DNA of 64,000 nt from Ciona intestinalis (lineage: Eukaryota > Chordata > Ascidiacea > Phlebobranchia > Cionidae), in NCBI RefSeq assembly GCF_000224145.3, contig NW_004190416.2, forward strand, positions 678,397-742,396, read 5' to 3'. Under the pieces are notes generated by a model. The model ran no database searches, was not told the DNA's origin, and saw only the letters and a list, made by a program, of their open reading frames with translations. Shown here in pieces: positions 22,458 through 33,700 of this stretch. The position numbers were made by a program, and so were the translations under genes. Each line of letters starts with the position of its first letter. Within the stretch, counting starts at the first letter, position 1.

Positions 22458-23999
22458 TCACCATGAGCTAAAATCATTCATCGAAGTTTTAACTTTTCGT
22501 TTTTTCATTGAACTTTCACCCTCTATCCCCACCTTCTGTGCGGATTTAAAGTTGATATATTTCCCCACCCCACTTTTGTAAACTTTCGGTTTTATTTTCG
22601 CTCTTTTCTCACTCTCTTCTTTCTCTTCCTTTCTCTCTCTTTGCTCTTCCTCTTTCCTCCTCAGCTCAGCAAGCGTCTCATCTGCCTCTTCATACGGATC
22701 CACAAAAACCGTCGCTTTTTGCAGCTCTATCCTCTCCAAAGGAACATCGGTCTTCTTCTCTGTCTTGATCTCTTCCATTCTCACAAGAGTAGACAACCCC
22801 CCAACCACTCGCCCAAACACTGTATGTTTACGATCCAAATGTTTGCACGATCGGAAAGTTATAAAAAACTGCGACTTATTCGTATCTGGACCAGAGTTAG
22901 CCATGCTGAGTATTCCACGCTCAGAATGCGATAAATTAAATCGAAACTCGTCCTTAAACGGCTCCCCCCACGCAGATTCCCCGCCACGTCCATTCCCACT
23001 TGGATCTCCGCCCTGGATCATGAAATTCCTGATCAAACGATGGAATACAGTTCCATCATAAAACCCCTTCTTGCACAACTTGATAAAGTTCTCGCATGTC
23101 TTGGGTGTAATGTCACAATGTAGCTCGAGATTAATTTCACCAACATTAGTAGTAAGTCGTACGTATCCCTTCTTCTTCACAAACTCATACCTCACCTCAT
23201 CTTCATCTCTTGCAACCGTCACGTGCTCCACCTCTGGGGCTCTTGCTGTTGAAGTGAACGAAGCAGACACATGTCCCGTTGAGCGATTCGACATGTTAAA
23301 CTTATCGATCTTCGCTTTTGGAGCTGTCGCTTTTTCTCTGAGTATTTCATCCCCTTTATATTCACTATAAAGCTGTTGCAAAGTTTGAGATGTCTCAGCG
23401 TTTGTAGTTTTCATGTAATACTTGGGATCTGCTCTTGCTTTTAAATCATCATCTGGCAGCTTCTGGTTATGTTTCAAATGATAAAAAGTTTGAAGATTAA
23501 ATTTGTCAAGTTTTGTCGGATCCTGTATGGTGATAATATCCTCACGGGTGAATTTGTCATCTGTTAAAAGTTCCTTCCAATTCTTAGGTTTAATGTTTAG
23601 TTGGTCAATTGCATCGTAAGAAAACACGTTACCAGTTGTAGAAATTGCCACAATGTGCGTGTTTTTGTTAAAGACTTTAAACACAACGGGGCAGTGATAC
23701 TTCCCGTCAGCATTTTTATGAAAAGTAAGTTTTATCAAAGACTTTGCTTCCATTTTTTCCCCAGTAATTGGATTGGTCCCATATTTTCGCAGCCAAGGCA
23801 CGATATTAAGTAGATCAAACACGTGCCCTTCCTTTGTACACATCGGGTTCTCGACTGGCTGTAAAGATATACTGCAGCAAAAGAAAGGCAGTCGCCGAAA
23901 GTCAGAATTCTGAACGGTCTTCTTATGCCCGCCATAAAACGCAGCCCATTCTTTACTAGTAATATACATCTTGTCACCTTGGTGTTGTCTTTTCCCCAT
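22458..23999 (-). CDS. PPIL2: PPIL2 (CYC4/Cyp60), U-box cyclophilin
   Basis: An uninterrupted 513-codon frame (human protein about 520). The N-terminus MGKRQHQGDKMYIT is family-specific. A U-box covers about 35-108 (LPFFCCSISLQPVENP, GTNPITGEKM) and a cyclophilin domain about 279-433 (FHRLIRNFMIQGGDPSGNG at 319-337, ANSGPDTNKSQFFIT at 367-381). A charged coiled tail (445-470) follows. The catalytic Arg is kept (R321); the position of cyclophilin A Trp121 is His387 (HLDRKHTVFG), where the human protein has Tyr, so cyclosporin binding and isomerase activity are probably weak. PPIL2 is a nuclear spliceosome-associated protein with U-box E3 ligase features. The gene is intronless here and lies between ATP23 and RMC1 on the same strand, 283 bp after the ATP23 stop. 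Confidence 0.96.
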   Translation of the reverse strand: MGKRQHQGDKMYITSKEWAAFYGGHKKTVQNSDFRRLPFFCCSISLQPVENPMCTKEGHVFDLLNIVPWLRKYGTNPITGEKMEAKSLIKLTFHKNADGKYHCPVVFKVFNKNTHIVAISTTGNVFSYDAIDQLNIKPKNWKELLTDDKFTREDIITIQDPTKLDKFNLQTFYHLKHNQKLPDDDLKARADPKYYMKTTNAETSQTLQQLYSEYKGDEILREKATAPKAKIDKFNMSNRSTGHVSASFTSTARAPEVEHVTVARDEDEVRYEFVKKKGYVRLTTNVGEINLELHCDITPKTCENFIKLCKKGFYDGTVFHRLIRNFMIQGGDPSGNGRGGESAWGEPFKDEFRFNLSHSERGILSMANSGPDTNKSQFFITFRSCKHLDRKHTVFGRVVGGLSTLVRMEEIKTEKKTDVPLERIELQKATVFVDPYEEADETLAELRRKEEEQRERKEEKEESEKRAKIKPKVYKSGVGKYINFKSAQKVGIEGESSMKKRKVKTSMNDFSSW

Positions 24000-24282
24000 C
24001 TTGATACTTCCTATGTTTATCCCTTATAAAAAAAACAAATACCTAAACAGAAAAGAACGTTAAATTATTGAATATTCTGAAGAGATTTATGTAATTTTAC
24101 ACAAAATGATATAAAAATTCATTTTTAACATTTGAACCTGAAAATCAACAAGAAAAGAGCAATTTGCTCTTAACTAATGTTTGCCAAAAAGAAAAGAGTT
24201 AAGTTGTGGGCAATGCACAGCAAAAAAAAACTGATGAAAAAAACAACCCATTTAAAAATTGAAAATGTATAAATATATGTGT

Positions 24283-25038
24283 TTATTCCATTGAATATCT
24301 ATGCCTGGTTAAATAGGCTTTGAATGAAAGCTGGGCGTGTTTATCTGATAAAGGAAGTCGATCAAATGGTTCATGGTCGTTATAACACGAAGTGAACACT
24401 TCATCTGCTATTTTATTGGCCTCGCTTTTATTCATGCTTGGATGCTCTGCCATAAAAGATCCGAGAGCGTGGCTGCGGACGCATTTTTGGTGCGCTGATT
24501 TGAATCCAGCTAGTGTTGAGGACACAGAGCGATATTTAAACATGCATTCCCCGCTTAACGCGGCAGCTCTGACTTCCCCACACATCTTATGCTTATGGTT
24601 ATTCATAAAGTCCACATCAGCTCTGCAAGTATCATAAGCGTGAATAAGTTCATGAGTCAACACATGTTTCATATGTGAAGCTCTCATGTCATCTGAGGAC
24701 ATAGACTGGAACACGTTCTGGCAGAGAATTATCTTGTTTATAGTAGGATCAAATAAGCCAGCCATATTCAGCTCAGGATTGCATGGTTGGAAGGTTATAT
24801 GCTTCTCCACATCCACAGCACAGCCGGCATCAGCCATAGCTGCCCACATCATGGTTAGAAAAGGCTTCTCATGATCAACTTTTAAAACTTGGTGCAAAAT
24901 TTCTTTTAACCTGGAAACTCCAATTGGTGTCTTGGCAAAGTCCAACCAACCGAATAATACGGAGCGTCGAGTTTGAGGGTCCGAGGTCTGAAACTTTTGG
25001 AGCGGATTCTCAGTTTCAGTATCTGCTTTAGAAGCCAT
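24283..25038 (-). CDS. ATP23: ATP23 mitochondrial metallopeptidase (M76)
   Basis: An uninterrupted 251-codon frame, near human ATP23 (XRCC6BP1, about 246). The zinc site HELIH is at 129-133 in VLTHELIHAYDTCRADV, followed by CGEVRAAALSGEC (153-165) and the C-terminal DEVFTSCYNDHEPFDR, all typical of the family. Cysteines 73, 86, 106, 138, 153, 165, 185 and 217 fit the cysteine-rich character of this intermembrane-space protein. In yeast Atp23 matures Atp6 and helps assemble the F1Fo ATP synthase. The stop codon TAA overlaps an AATAAA (GAATAAAC across the end of the frame), so the 3' UTR may be only a few tens of bases. The gene has no intron, as for its two neighbours. Confidence 0.96.
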   Translation of the reverse strand: MASKADTETENPLQKFQTSDPQTRRSVLFGWLDFAKTPIGVSRLKEILHQVLKVDHEKPFLTMMWAAMADAGCAVDVEKHITFQPCNPELNMAGLFDPTINKIILCQNVFQSMSSDDMRASHMKHVLTHELIHAYDTCRADVDFMNNHKHKMCGEVRAAALSGECMFKYRSVSSTLAGFKSAHQKCVRSHALGSFMAEHPSMNKSEANKIADEVFTSCYNDHEPFDRLPLSDKHAQLSFKAYLTRHRYSME

Positions 25039-25484
25039 TCTTAATTATCTAGGATGGAAAAAATAGCAGTGTTATTAAAAATCAAATGAGATGATGTAGC
25101 TGAACCATTTACCAACTAATCCCCTTGGGTTATTTTTTTAAGTTGAGTTAAATGAAATTTATCTTTTTCATGAAAATTGCTAAAAACATGACATATTTAT
25201 TTCACAATTCTTATTTTTGTTTTAATGTTATTTATATATATATAAATAAATTTAATGCACAAAAACGTAATTATCCAAAGTTGTAAGTATAATATTTGAA
25301 ACTGATGATGAGAAATGAAAGGATTTTAAGTTTAAAATGAGAAATGCACAATTAGGGACATACACATACACAAACACAACACAAGAAAGTGAAAAAGGAA
25401 CAAAACAAATATGACAGTTTTATAGAAATACAAAATCAATATGCAGATTTTGAAACAAGTTATGAAAAATTGATTTTTTTTTAA

Positions 25485-28052
25485 TTACGCATTATCATCT
25501 TGTAGTGATTTTTGTGCTGCTTTCATGACATGGATCAGTTTATGACGTTTAAACCTTCCAGCCTCTGTAATTAAACTTTCAAGCAGAATGTTCTTAACAT
25601 CAGATGTACCAACAATGTCCTTCAGCAGCTCAACCACTTTAACTGTATGTAAACCTGGTTTTCGGATTAATTTTATGACCTCAGCTTTTACAGTGTTGTT
25701 TGAATTCAATAGCGGCGATGTCAGTTTCTTTTTATCAGTTTTTACACTCTTGTGCTTCTTTACATGGCCAGTATTGACCGGTTTGTCCATTTCTTCCGAC
25801 TTTACATCATCAACTGTTAAAGAGTCAGATGAAGACTCAACACCAGAGTCTTGAATTTCAACTCCATCTTGTAAGTTCTTCTTTATTTCTTCACCTTCAT
25901 TCTGCTGCTTATTTGATGGACCCAACTTGTTCCCTTCAATCTTCGGAATTACATTCTGGTCCTTCTGAGCATCATGAGCTGGGGATTTGAAGTTGAACTT
26001 CTTGGAGAATGATCCTAATCTCTTCCTTTTGTGTGGAGGACCCCCTTGCTCTTGCCCGGACTTCCTCTTCGGGCTTGCGGATGCAGAAGGTCCATCATAA
26101 TCTTCCGTCTCGTCAATCATCATGCCTTTTTCCTTTGCCAGTTTAAAAGGGTTGCCAAAAGTGTGAAGACGTTTAGGGGTATCTGGGTTTGCTTCTCTTA
26201 AAGGAGCTGGAAGCCCTTTAATATAGTCCTGATAGTTTCCCATCTGTGACATTGGTTGGTTGTGTATTTCAACACGGTCTTGTAAACGAACACGCATCTT
26301 ATTTTGAGCAATTTGGCCAGTGGAGCCGACAGCTTCTGCGATAGAAGAACGCACAACGTGATTAAAATTGACTCTCATTTCTCGAAGTTGCGTCAATAAC
26401 TGATTCCGAGGAATATCGAACGGGTTATGGAACTTCCTAGGGTGAGGTCGGTGCCCGGACGGCTTCTGGCTGATCCGAAACTCGGGAAATTGCATCAACT
26501 CAACTTGGGCGAAAGGCGTGCCCTCTCCTGAAACTGAGGCCAGTAATCTATGGAAATTTGGTTGCTGGGTGACGGATAGCGCACCAGATCGAGGAGTGAT
26601 GCTGACTCCTCTGTTAGAAACATCATTGGCAAGAGGTGCAAAGAATCTATCAGCGGCAACTTTGGTTTGTTCTTTTAATTTTTTGAAGTAAACAGTCACA
26701 GGGTAACTGAGACCAGGTCCGTATGAGTCTGATATCAAGTTATTTGGGGCAGCAACTTGTTTTAACGCCTTGCGTAGCGAATTCATGTAATATGGTGGAA
26801 CCATTTTCAAATAATCATCAAACTGGCGTCTCCAGTCATTCGAAGGTTTCATCTTCTGTTTGATAAGTTGATCAATAAGGGGAAGAATAACTGGGTAATT
26901 GTACGGCATCACAAATAAATTGACAGCTTGTAAATTGCTGCTACATTTGAGGTAACCACAAGGGTGACGTACACCACTTTGCTTGCCACTATTATCAACA
27001 AACACTTTCCAACAAGTGTTTGGGTTCTTTTTCTCCAGGAGAACTTGAGTAAGAGGAGAGGGCTCAAGCTCATATTTATCATACGGGAAATTTGTTAGAA
27101 GTATTGGCTCAACATTTTGGCAAATAAATCGCAAAATTGGGTGAGCCGTCCTTGGGGGTAAAGTGGGTGCTTTTTGGTCAGGACAATAAGCTTCAGGTAG
27201 TGGCCAGTGACCAACTGGTAGACCACTCTTAGGGCTGGGACGTACGTAGATCATTCTGTGGAGCGAATGCCACGATGGGGTTTCATTATTTATTCCGTTT
27301 GTTGCTTCTGGTTTCCCGTTACGTTTGTCCGCGGTATCAGTATCGAATCTTTCAAAGTGGATCACAACACCACTCTGGCTTTTTTGCACCAGAGAGTCAA
27401 GACATTGCATTAATGTTTTCTGAGTTTTAATGCAGTAGGACCGACCTCCGGTCACTTCACACATCAAACTAATCGGTGACGAATCACTTGGAACGCTCCC
27501 AAGTTGTTCGGGCTCTTGTGTTGGGTTAGCTGGGAGTCTGAGAACCAGAGAAAACAACCTCTGGTCCCACCTGAAAGGCTCTTTGGTGAGTTCGCTACCA
27601 GGTAAGGGGTTCGTCATAGGAAGATGCAGCTCATCATACACAGCTGAGGAGCTGCTTAACTTGGCTCCATCAGTGATAGCTATGATCATGGATGGGTCAA
27701 GATAAAATGGACTTCTACCCATCCCGTAAGTGTCTATGTTGGTTAAATGGCGGTTAACGCCGAGCAGGTCAAACGAAAGACGCAAAGAATACCCAAGTGT
27801 TGTTAAACCGTCAGCAGTGAGGTTTTTCAGCCTGTTTAACACCATACCGTGGTTCTGGCATTCTCTCCAGCCGGCACGAATACCATTGGGCGCCTCATCA
27901 AATGTTACTAACATGTATTTATCCCCACGGTTGGCTCGTTGCTTAATAAACGTCTCAACGGCCCCTTTAGCGACGTCCAAAAGGCTTTTCCCAAGATAAC
28001 ATGTCTGGTTCATAGACGCCGAGTTATCAATTACAAAAACAACCGTTTGCAT
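25485..28052 (-). CDS. INTS6: INTS6, Integrator complex subunit 6
   Basis: An uninterrupted 855-codon frame (human about 887). It opens with a von Willebrand A domain (about 1-220) whose MIDAS motif DNSAS is at 9-13. A conserved middle follows (DYLKMVPPYYMNSLRKALK; HPRKFHNPFDIPRNQLLTQL), then a basic, low-complexity linker with KRKSGQEQGG and HKRKR, and the C-terminal INTS6/SAGE1 domain (about 775-850, TVKAEVIKLIRKPGLHTVK). Integrator processes snRNA 3' ends and attenuates RNA polymerase II; INTS6 helps recruit PP2A in vertebrates and flies. A single exon of this length is unusual in this intron-rich region. It is 446 bp upstream of ATP23 on the same strand. Confidence 0.96.
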   Translation of the reverse strand: MQTVVFVIDNSASMNQTCYLGKSLLDVAKGAVETFIKQRANRGDKYMLVTFDEAPNGIRAGWRECQNHGMVLNRLKNLTADGLTTLGYSLRLSFDLLGVNRHLTNIDTYGMGRSPFYLDPSMIIAITDGAKLSSSSAVYDELHLPMTNPLPGSELTKEPFRWDQRLFSLVLRLPANPTQEPEQLGSVPSDSSPISLMCEVTGGRSYCIKTQKTLMQCLDSLVQKSQSGVVIHFERFDTDTADKRNGKPEATNGINNETPSWHSLHRMIYVRPSPKSGLPVGHWPLPEAYCPDQKAPTLPPRTAHPILRFICQNVEPILLTNFPYDKYELEPSPLTQVLLEKKNPNTCWKVFVDNSGKQSGVRHPCGYLKCSSNLQAVNLFVMPYNYPVILPLIDQLIKQKMKPSNDWRRQFDDYLKMVPPYYMNSLRKALKQVAAPNNLISDSYGPGLSYPVTVYFKKLKEQTKVAADRFFAPLANDVSNRGVSITPRSGALSVTQQPNFHRLLASVSGEGTPFAQVELMQFPEFRISQKPSGHRPHPRKFHNPFDIPRNQLLTQLREMRVNFNHVVRSSIAEAVGSTGQIAQNKMRVRLQDRVEIHNQPMSQMGNYQDYIKGLPAPLREANPDTPKRLHTFGNPFKLAKEKGMMIDETEDYDGPSASASPKRKSGQEQGGPPHKRKRLGSFSKKFNFKSPAHDAQKDQNVIPKIEGNKLGPSNKQQNEGEEIKKNLQDGVEIQDSGVESSSDSLTVDDVKSEEMDKPVNTGHVKKHKSVKTDKKKLTSPLLNSNNTVKAEVIKLIRKPGLHTVKVVELLKDIVGTSDVKNILLESLITEAGRFKRHKLIHVMKAAQKSLQDDNA

Positions 28053-29580
28053 ATTGGCTGTTTATTAAATAGCAATTTTAACTAAAACTTATCAGAGCAA
28101 CATCTAAATACCTAATTCGAATGCCTACAGAAAGCAGCTACTTCACATTATATTGGTAAAAATACGTCATGCTATGTTTGTATATGAAAACTCATGAACA
28201 CATTGGATCTCTTGCGCCATCTAGCGACAAGTTATTTTGCGATATATTTGCTTAGCATTTTGTCTACGTGACCTCGGTACTGGTTGAATGGCGTACTTTT
28301 CTTCTTTTTTCCATTTGGTAACTTACCGCCGACGTGGTTCGAAATGCATATTTAGCAGAACAAAACAAAAGCATATTTCGTGTAGCACGTGCGGATTGAG
28401 GTAGATTGTTTATACAGGCACGCAGAGAACATTGTAATACAGAATCAGATTTTGCAGGCTTTGCAGCATAGCCAGAGCATTTTTTTGTGGCACTACCTAC
28501 ATACCTATGGTTTCGCAGGGTGTAGTATCGGGTAAGGGCTAATGTTTGAACAATTTAAACGTGTTCGGGCGATGTTACCTACACCTAAATACAGTAGTTT
28601 CAGTCTGTTTTCTCATGCCTGTCTCAAATTCTCTTGTTTTTAACATAAATTAATGAAATGTCGCAAAACTTTTTTTTTTATTTTTTAAACTCAGTTATTT
28701 AAAAAATCTTATCACTTTTAAAACTATTTTAAACAAGAACCATCAGTTTAAACTTACGTAACGCGGAAATGTCCCCACCAAGTGCGCGGTTTTATCTTGA
28801 AATATAAATCAGTAGATGTCGCTAGAGTTAATTGAATTGCAGATTGTTGTCTCGCGCAAATTAAAAACGTCAATCACTTTAACTTTGTAATGTCTTCAAT
28901 GAATAATAGATTGTATGATTTAACCAGCACATACTTTTAAAGTCTTTAACAAACTATGAGTTCAACGTTACCGCTTAATTTGCAGTTGTTTCAGGTTTCG
29001 TTTTCGACTACCATACATTACACGACAAATTGTACTGTTTTAAACCAAAATCTGGAAATATTATAATACATACACAATTCCGAAATTATTTTGCCCCACG
29101 TTAATAAAAAATGGTATAAATTAATAGCGTTTTATACCCAGTAGTAAATAAGATAGTTCGAAGCGGTTAAGTTAGATTTGGCGTTTCATTTAATAATGGT
29201 TTACCGTGCAAACAAATGCTAGTTGAAAATTAACCTTGTTCAAATAAAAGCTACCGGTATGTCTGGTTAGAGTCGTACCAAAGCGAAAGACACCAATGAA
29301 TGCTTACAGCCTTATTCAAACTTTATTACGAGTAATAGTACATAGCGCAAGAGAGTACTATGGTACTTGAAGGTACGCGATTCTAAAAGAACTCGTGCGT
29401 GAATTACCTGCACGCTTTGTTGTTAACCTATCGAAAACCCAAAGTACTGTACACGCAAAATACAGTATTTGAACGCACACATATTTCAAATGCAAACCCT
29501 AATACTAACCCTGCAACACACCAACTTCAGTAAATACTAAGCAATTTAGACAAAAGCTGCCAATACAACACTTGCCTTTA
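28053..29580. other. 5' flank of INTS6, no gene or repeat seen
   Basis: Low-complexity AT-rich sequence. GCCATCTAGCGACA at about 28214 and its near complement at about 28815 (GATGTCGCTAGAG) are the only repeated words I noticed. It should contain the INTS6 promoter. Confidence 0.45.
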
Positions 29581-29790
29581 AAAATCTATTGATTTGGGTG
29601 CTAGGGTAACGAGAAAACTCTGGCTGAATCTCAGGTCTCATTGTAGAACCTTACCCACATAGAACAGAACTACTGGTTTTACAAAAATGTATTATACTGT
29701 CTATAAAATCTAGGGTAATGAGAAAACTCTGGTCTAAATCCCAGGTGTGCCTCACTATAGGACCTCACCCATATAGAATATAAACAAACT
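29581..29790 (+). repeat. 97-bp unit fragments
   Basis: Two broken copies (GGGTAACGAGAAAACTCTGG, CTCACTATAGGACCTCACCC, ATATAGAATA) between mitoferrin and INTS6. Confidence 0.7.
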
Positions 29791-29924
29791 GTTTAAAGTT
29801 TTCTGATCTATTGTAAATTCTAAAATTTCAACACACCAACAACTTTTAAGTAATTGTGGCATTTTTATATTTTATACGAGTTAGTTATAACATGCCCACT
29901 TATAGTTGCCAAACTTTCAAAATA

Positions 29925-30068
29925 CAGGGGAGGCAGGGATAGTTAGACGCCCATTTAACATTCATTACAATGAAACAAGTTTGGTTCCAATGTGTTTTGA
30001 TTATTGCAGTGTGAAAAATTCTAGAGTAGGCCTACCCACCCTGCCACCCTAGCTTTGGCGCCTTTATG
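29925..30068. repeat. GGCGCCAAACC-type interspersed element
   Basis: About 144 bp with GGGGAGGCAGGGATAGTTAG at the left and GTAGGCCTACCCACCCTGCC then GGCGCC at the right. Confidence 0.72.
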
Positions 30069-30736
30069 CCATCTAACCACCATTTACGCATTTAATCAGC
30101 TTACGTAGTATTTAATTAAATCAATTTGTGTCAAAACATTTTTGCACTTACTCATACAGAAGTAACAGATAAATTAATATCACATTCGTACAAACATTTG
30201 TTATTATAATGTCAAAACTAATATTGTTCTTATTTCTACTCCATAAAACTAAGGTTTTCGAAATTGCTACCACATTAATAATGAAGAAATGAATAATCAC
30301 TTTTAAACAAAAACAACAGAAATTCAAATATTTTACAAAATGAACTTTAAAAAAAATTCTTCAAAAAAACATTAACGTTATGCCAATCACATTAATTTTA
30401 AATAGGTTGGTATTAGAATTTGCAACTTTTGCACTACTTGCATATTTATCAAAATATTTGCGTTAATTTTTTGTTCATGCGGCTGATAAAGACCATTATG
30501 ACACAATAATAGAATTGTTAAATTCTGACAAAACAAAAGTTCATTGTACAATAAATCGTTGCAGCCATTGTTGTGTTGTTTTGTGCAATATTTTATATAA
30601 TAAGTTTGCAATTTTTGCCTCAAGTTTTAATGAGTTTTTGAACTAAAAGAGTATTATGACATCATAATCCTTACTCCATTATGACACCTCTTTGTTTTGT
30701 ATGTTAGTATTGCAAAATAAAAGCTATTGTGAAAAA
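30069..30736. other. 3' flank of mitoferrin
   Basis: AT-rich, no repeat or gene recognised; probably includes the mitoferrin 3' UTR. Confidence 0.4.
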
Positions 30737-33700
30737 TTAACGAGATTCAGCATTTGCAGGAGAAGTGATAATAGTTCCTGGGCAAGATGGGTTCACCCAG
30801 GTGCTTGACTTATATTTATAGTTCTTGTCATTCTGTTTTTGTTTCGTTAAGTTTTGCCCGTAAAGAATATACTTGAAAAATTCGTAAACGCTCCAGGAGA
30901 TGGCAGTGGACGGCATCTGGTACAACATTCTAGCTGTAACGCCGCGGAAAAATGTTCGTAACCCGTCAGTTCTATACACCATTGCTACAGCTTGTCGCAG
31001 TCCGTGCACGGTGCCCTTGCTGTTATGCTGCTGCGTGTTTAATAATGTCCGACACACGTCAAGCGGATTCGTAACAAACGCAGCCGCGCCGCCTGCCACC
31101 CCGCCGCTTAAAATATGGCTCAAAGGGTTATACACCCTCTCTTGGTTAATATGTTCTTGGCTAAGTTCGTATACGATGAAATGAACCATTTGGAACGGAA
31201 CGTTCATTATGAATTGGGTGGGGAAACTGCGGTAAAATGCTTTTAGTCCTTCAGTTTTGTAAGTGTTTATCATACAGCTTCGGCAGGTGGGGTAGGTTGA
31301 ACCGTACATCTGCATTCGTTGCTTTATAACTGCGGAAAAGAGAAAATATATTGTATTAATGTCATGTGCTGAATACTGCCTACCGGTGTAATAATTGTAA
31401 GCATAACGAAAGGAGAAACGTTTTGAATTAATTTCAAATATGAATAGCCGTGTAATAATTCAAATTTTAAGCCATACAAAAACAAACACCCACAAAGTTG
31501 TATAAGTAGTAAATCGTAAGCGGGCTGTAACCTTTTTGCCTAACCATAACAATTTTAACTAACTGACAAGGCTATAATAGATAAAGGTAGTTAACTAATT
31601 GTAATAACCATATACACCAATTAGGACTTTGAATAATTATAGCTGATTCGTACAATTAAACAATTTCAGAATAAAGTCTGTTATTTATACTGTAATTATA
31701 TGGTATTAATTAATTAATTATGATAATTATTAATTACCATCCGCAGGGTTCATTACAATGTCGTGGAACAGAGTGGACACTGCTGCTGCTGTTCCTGTGG
31801 GGGAATATTAAATGTGAGTTCGTATCTTGAAATGTAGAACTTGGTTTAAATAGTTTATATAACAATAAGTGCATTAGTAACTATTGAAATGTAGTTTAAA
31901 ACTTTGCTAATTAGTTTATATATTAATGACTGCAGTAGTAAACGTAATGTGTTGGTGTAATGGGCCAATTCTGGCCTAAATGCCCCCTAGTGTGCCTTGC
32001 CATCGGACCTCACCCATACATAAAAGTAACCAATTGTAGCTTCATTCATACTACGTTTATAGTCATGTAGTAGCACCCTGGGTGTTGGGGTAATGGTTCA
32101 ATCCTGGGACACATGGCATTCCATGCTGCGGGACCTCACCCACATAAAATAGAATCATTTATAGTTCTTTTATATATAGTATAGAGCTACTTCATAAAGT
32201 CTGTAATTCCATAAAGCTGTACTATTTACACAGGTTACGTGGCAAAGTGCCGTGGCCTTAAGATTAACTGTCGCATTTACCAAAACTTCTCCATACTTTA
32301 AATGATACATAGGCGCCAAACCTGGGGTGGCAGGGTGGGTAGGCCTACCCTAGAATTTTCTGCATTACATTAATCAGTGAACAAAACAACCAATAAGTTA
32401 GATTTGTTTCATAGGATTCTGTTTCTAGCTTAAGTTTGCCACCTATAACCATTCCTTCCTATTCTTACCATTTGCAATACTTGAATTCTTAAACTTTTTC
32501 CCGTTAATTTTTAAGGTAAGCGAGTGTTTGACTTTCTCATAGCAAGCAAAGTACATTGCGTGTGCGGGCCCTGCGCCTACTACCATGGCACTCATGCCAC
32601 GTAGCAGTCGATGAGCCCCTTCTTTCTTTGTTATCGTCAAAAACGCGTCCCGTAGCCCGCTGTAATGAACGGTCTGTATGCTCTGCATCTGCGTCTGTGA
32701 AGATATTGGAATAAAAGTAAAGTTTTGTAATAAATTGTATTTTATTGGATAAAACATTTTAAAGTTTTTTTATGATGATTATTTTTTAAAAATACAAGTT
32801 GTAACTGCTAGAAAAAAAACACAATTTGTTTTCAGATGCATATGACACAGATTACCACTTCAAATAAAGACAATTGTATCATACATATGGGGCTTATGGG
32901 CCATCATGCTTGTGTTAAAAGTATATTGGTTTTCCATAAAAACTTAATGGCAATACAGAATAGAGATAACTAATTCCTCTTACATGTTGTAGCCTACAGA
33001 CTAAAACATTACGGCCCAATATTGGCACTTTAAGTTCTATTTTTGCCACAAATTTATTTATCAATTTATCCTTATAGATAAACATGGGTAGTTTTCATAT
33101 TGTCGATACTGTATAGGACGTTTAAATGTCAGTATGCAAATTATTGCGAGAGCACTGTTTTACAAAACAAGTATAATATGCCTGGCAGCAAAAATTTATA
33201 AAATGAAAATCCCGGTTGGCTGTATACTACAAATTCATTATGGTACTTGGCGTACTTTTATCCTTTGAGATTTAATAAAGAATTTTCTAAATAATGCTCT
33301 GACTCCTTAATTTATACCAATTAAAAGACCATGATATACCAAAATAGCATAAAAAGTTCTATATTTGTAGGCAAGGGAATGAGTCATTGACAATGAATGA
33401 ATGAAGTCACTTGAGTTTACCTAACTAACAATGACTTGCACAAGTGGAATCAGCTTTACAACTAAATCACATGATTCCTTAATATACTGAGACCAGGACT
33501 CATAGGCACCAAACCTGGGGTGGCAAGGTAGGCAAAAATACCCTAGAACATTTGTGTTGCATTGGAACAGTGAACATTACAACCAATAACTTAGAATTGT
33601 GTGTCTACCTATCCTTGCTTCCCCTCTACCTTAAGAAACTTGCCACCATTGCCAGAGCTTCCCAAACTTTTTACTCACTTTTTTGACACAACCCCTTTTA

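Noticed and set aside
22641-23813. Plus-strand frames inside PPIL2
   Set aside because: Shadow frames opposite a strongly supported coding sequence.
22458-28052. Confirmed operon INTS6-ATP23-PPIL2
   Set aside because: Tunicate operons usually have far shorter intergenic spacing than the 283 and 446 bp here; kept only as a question in the findings.
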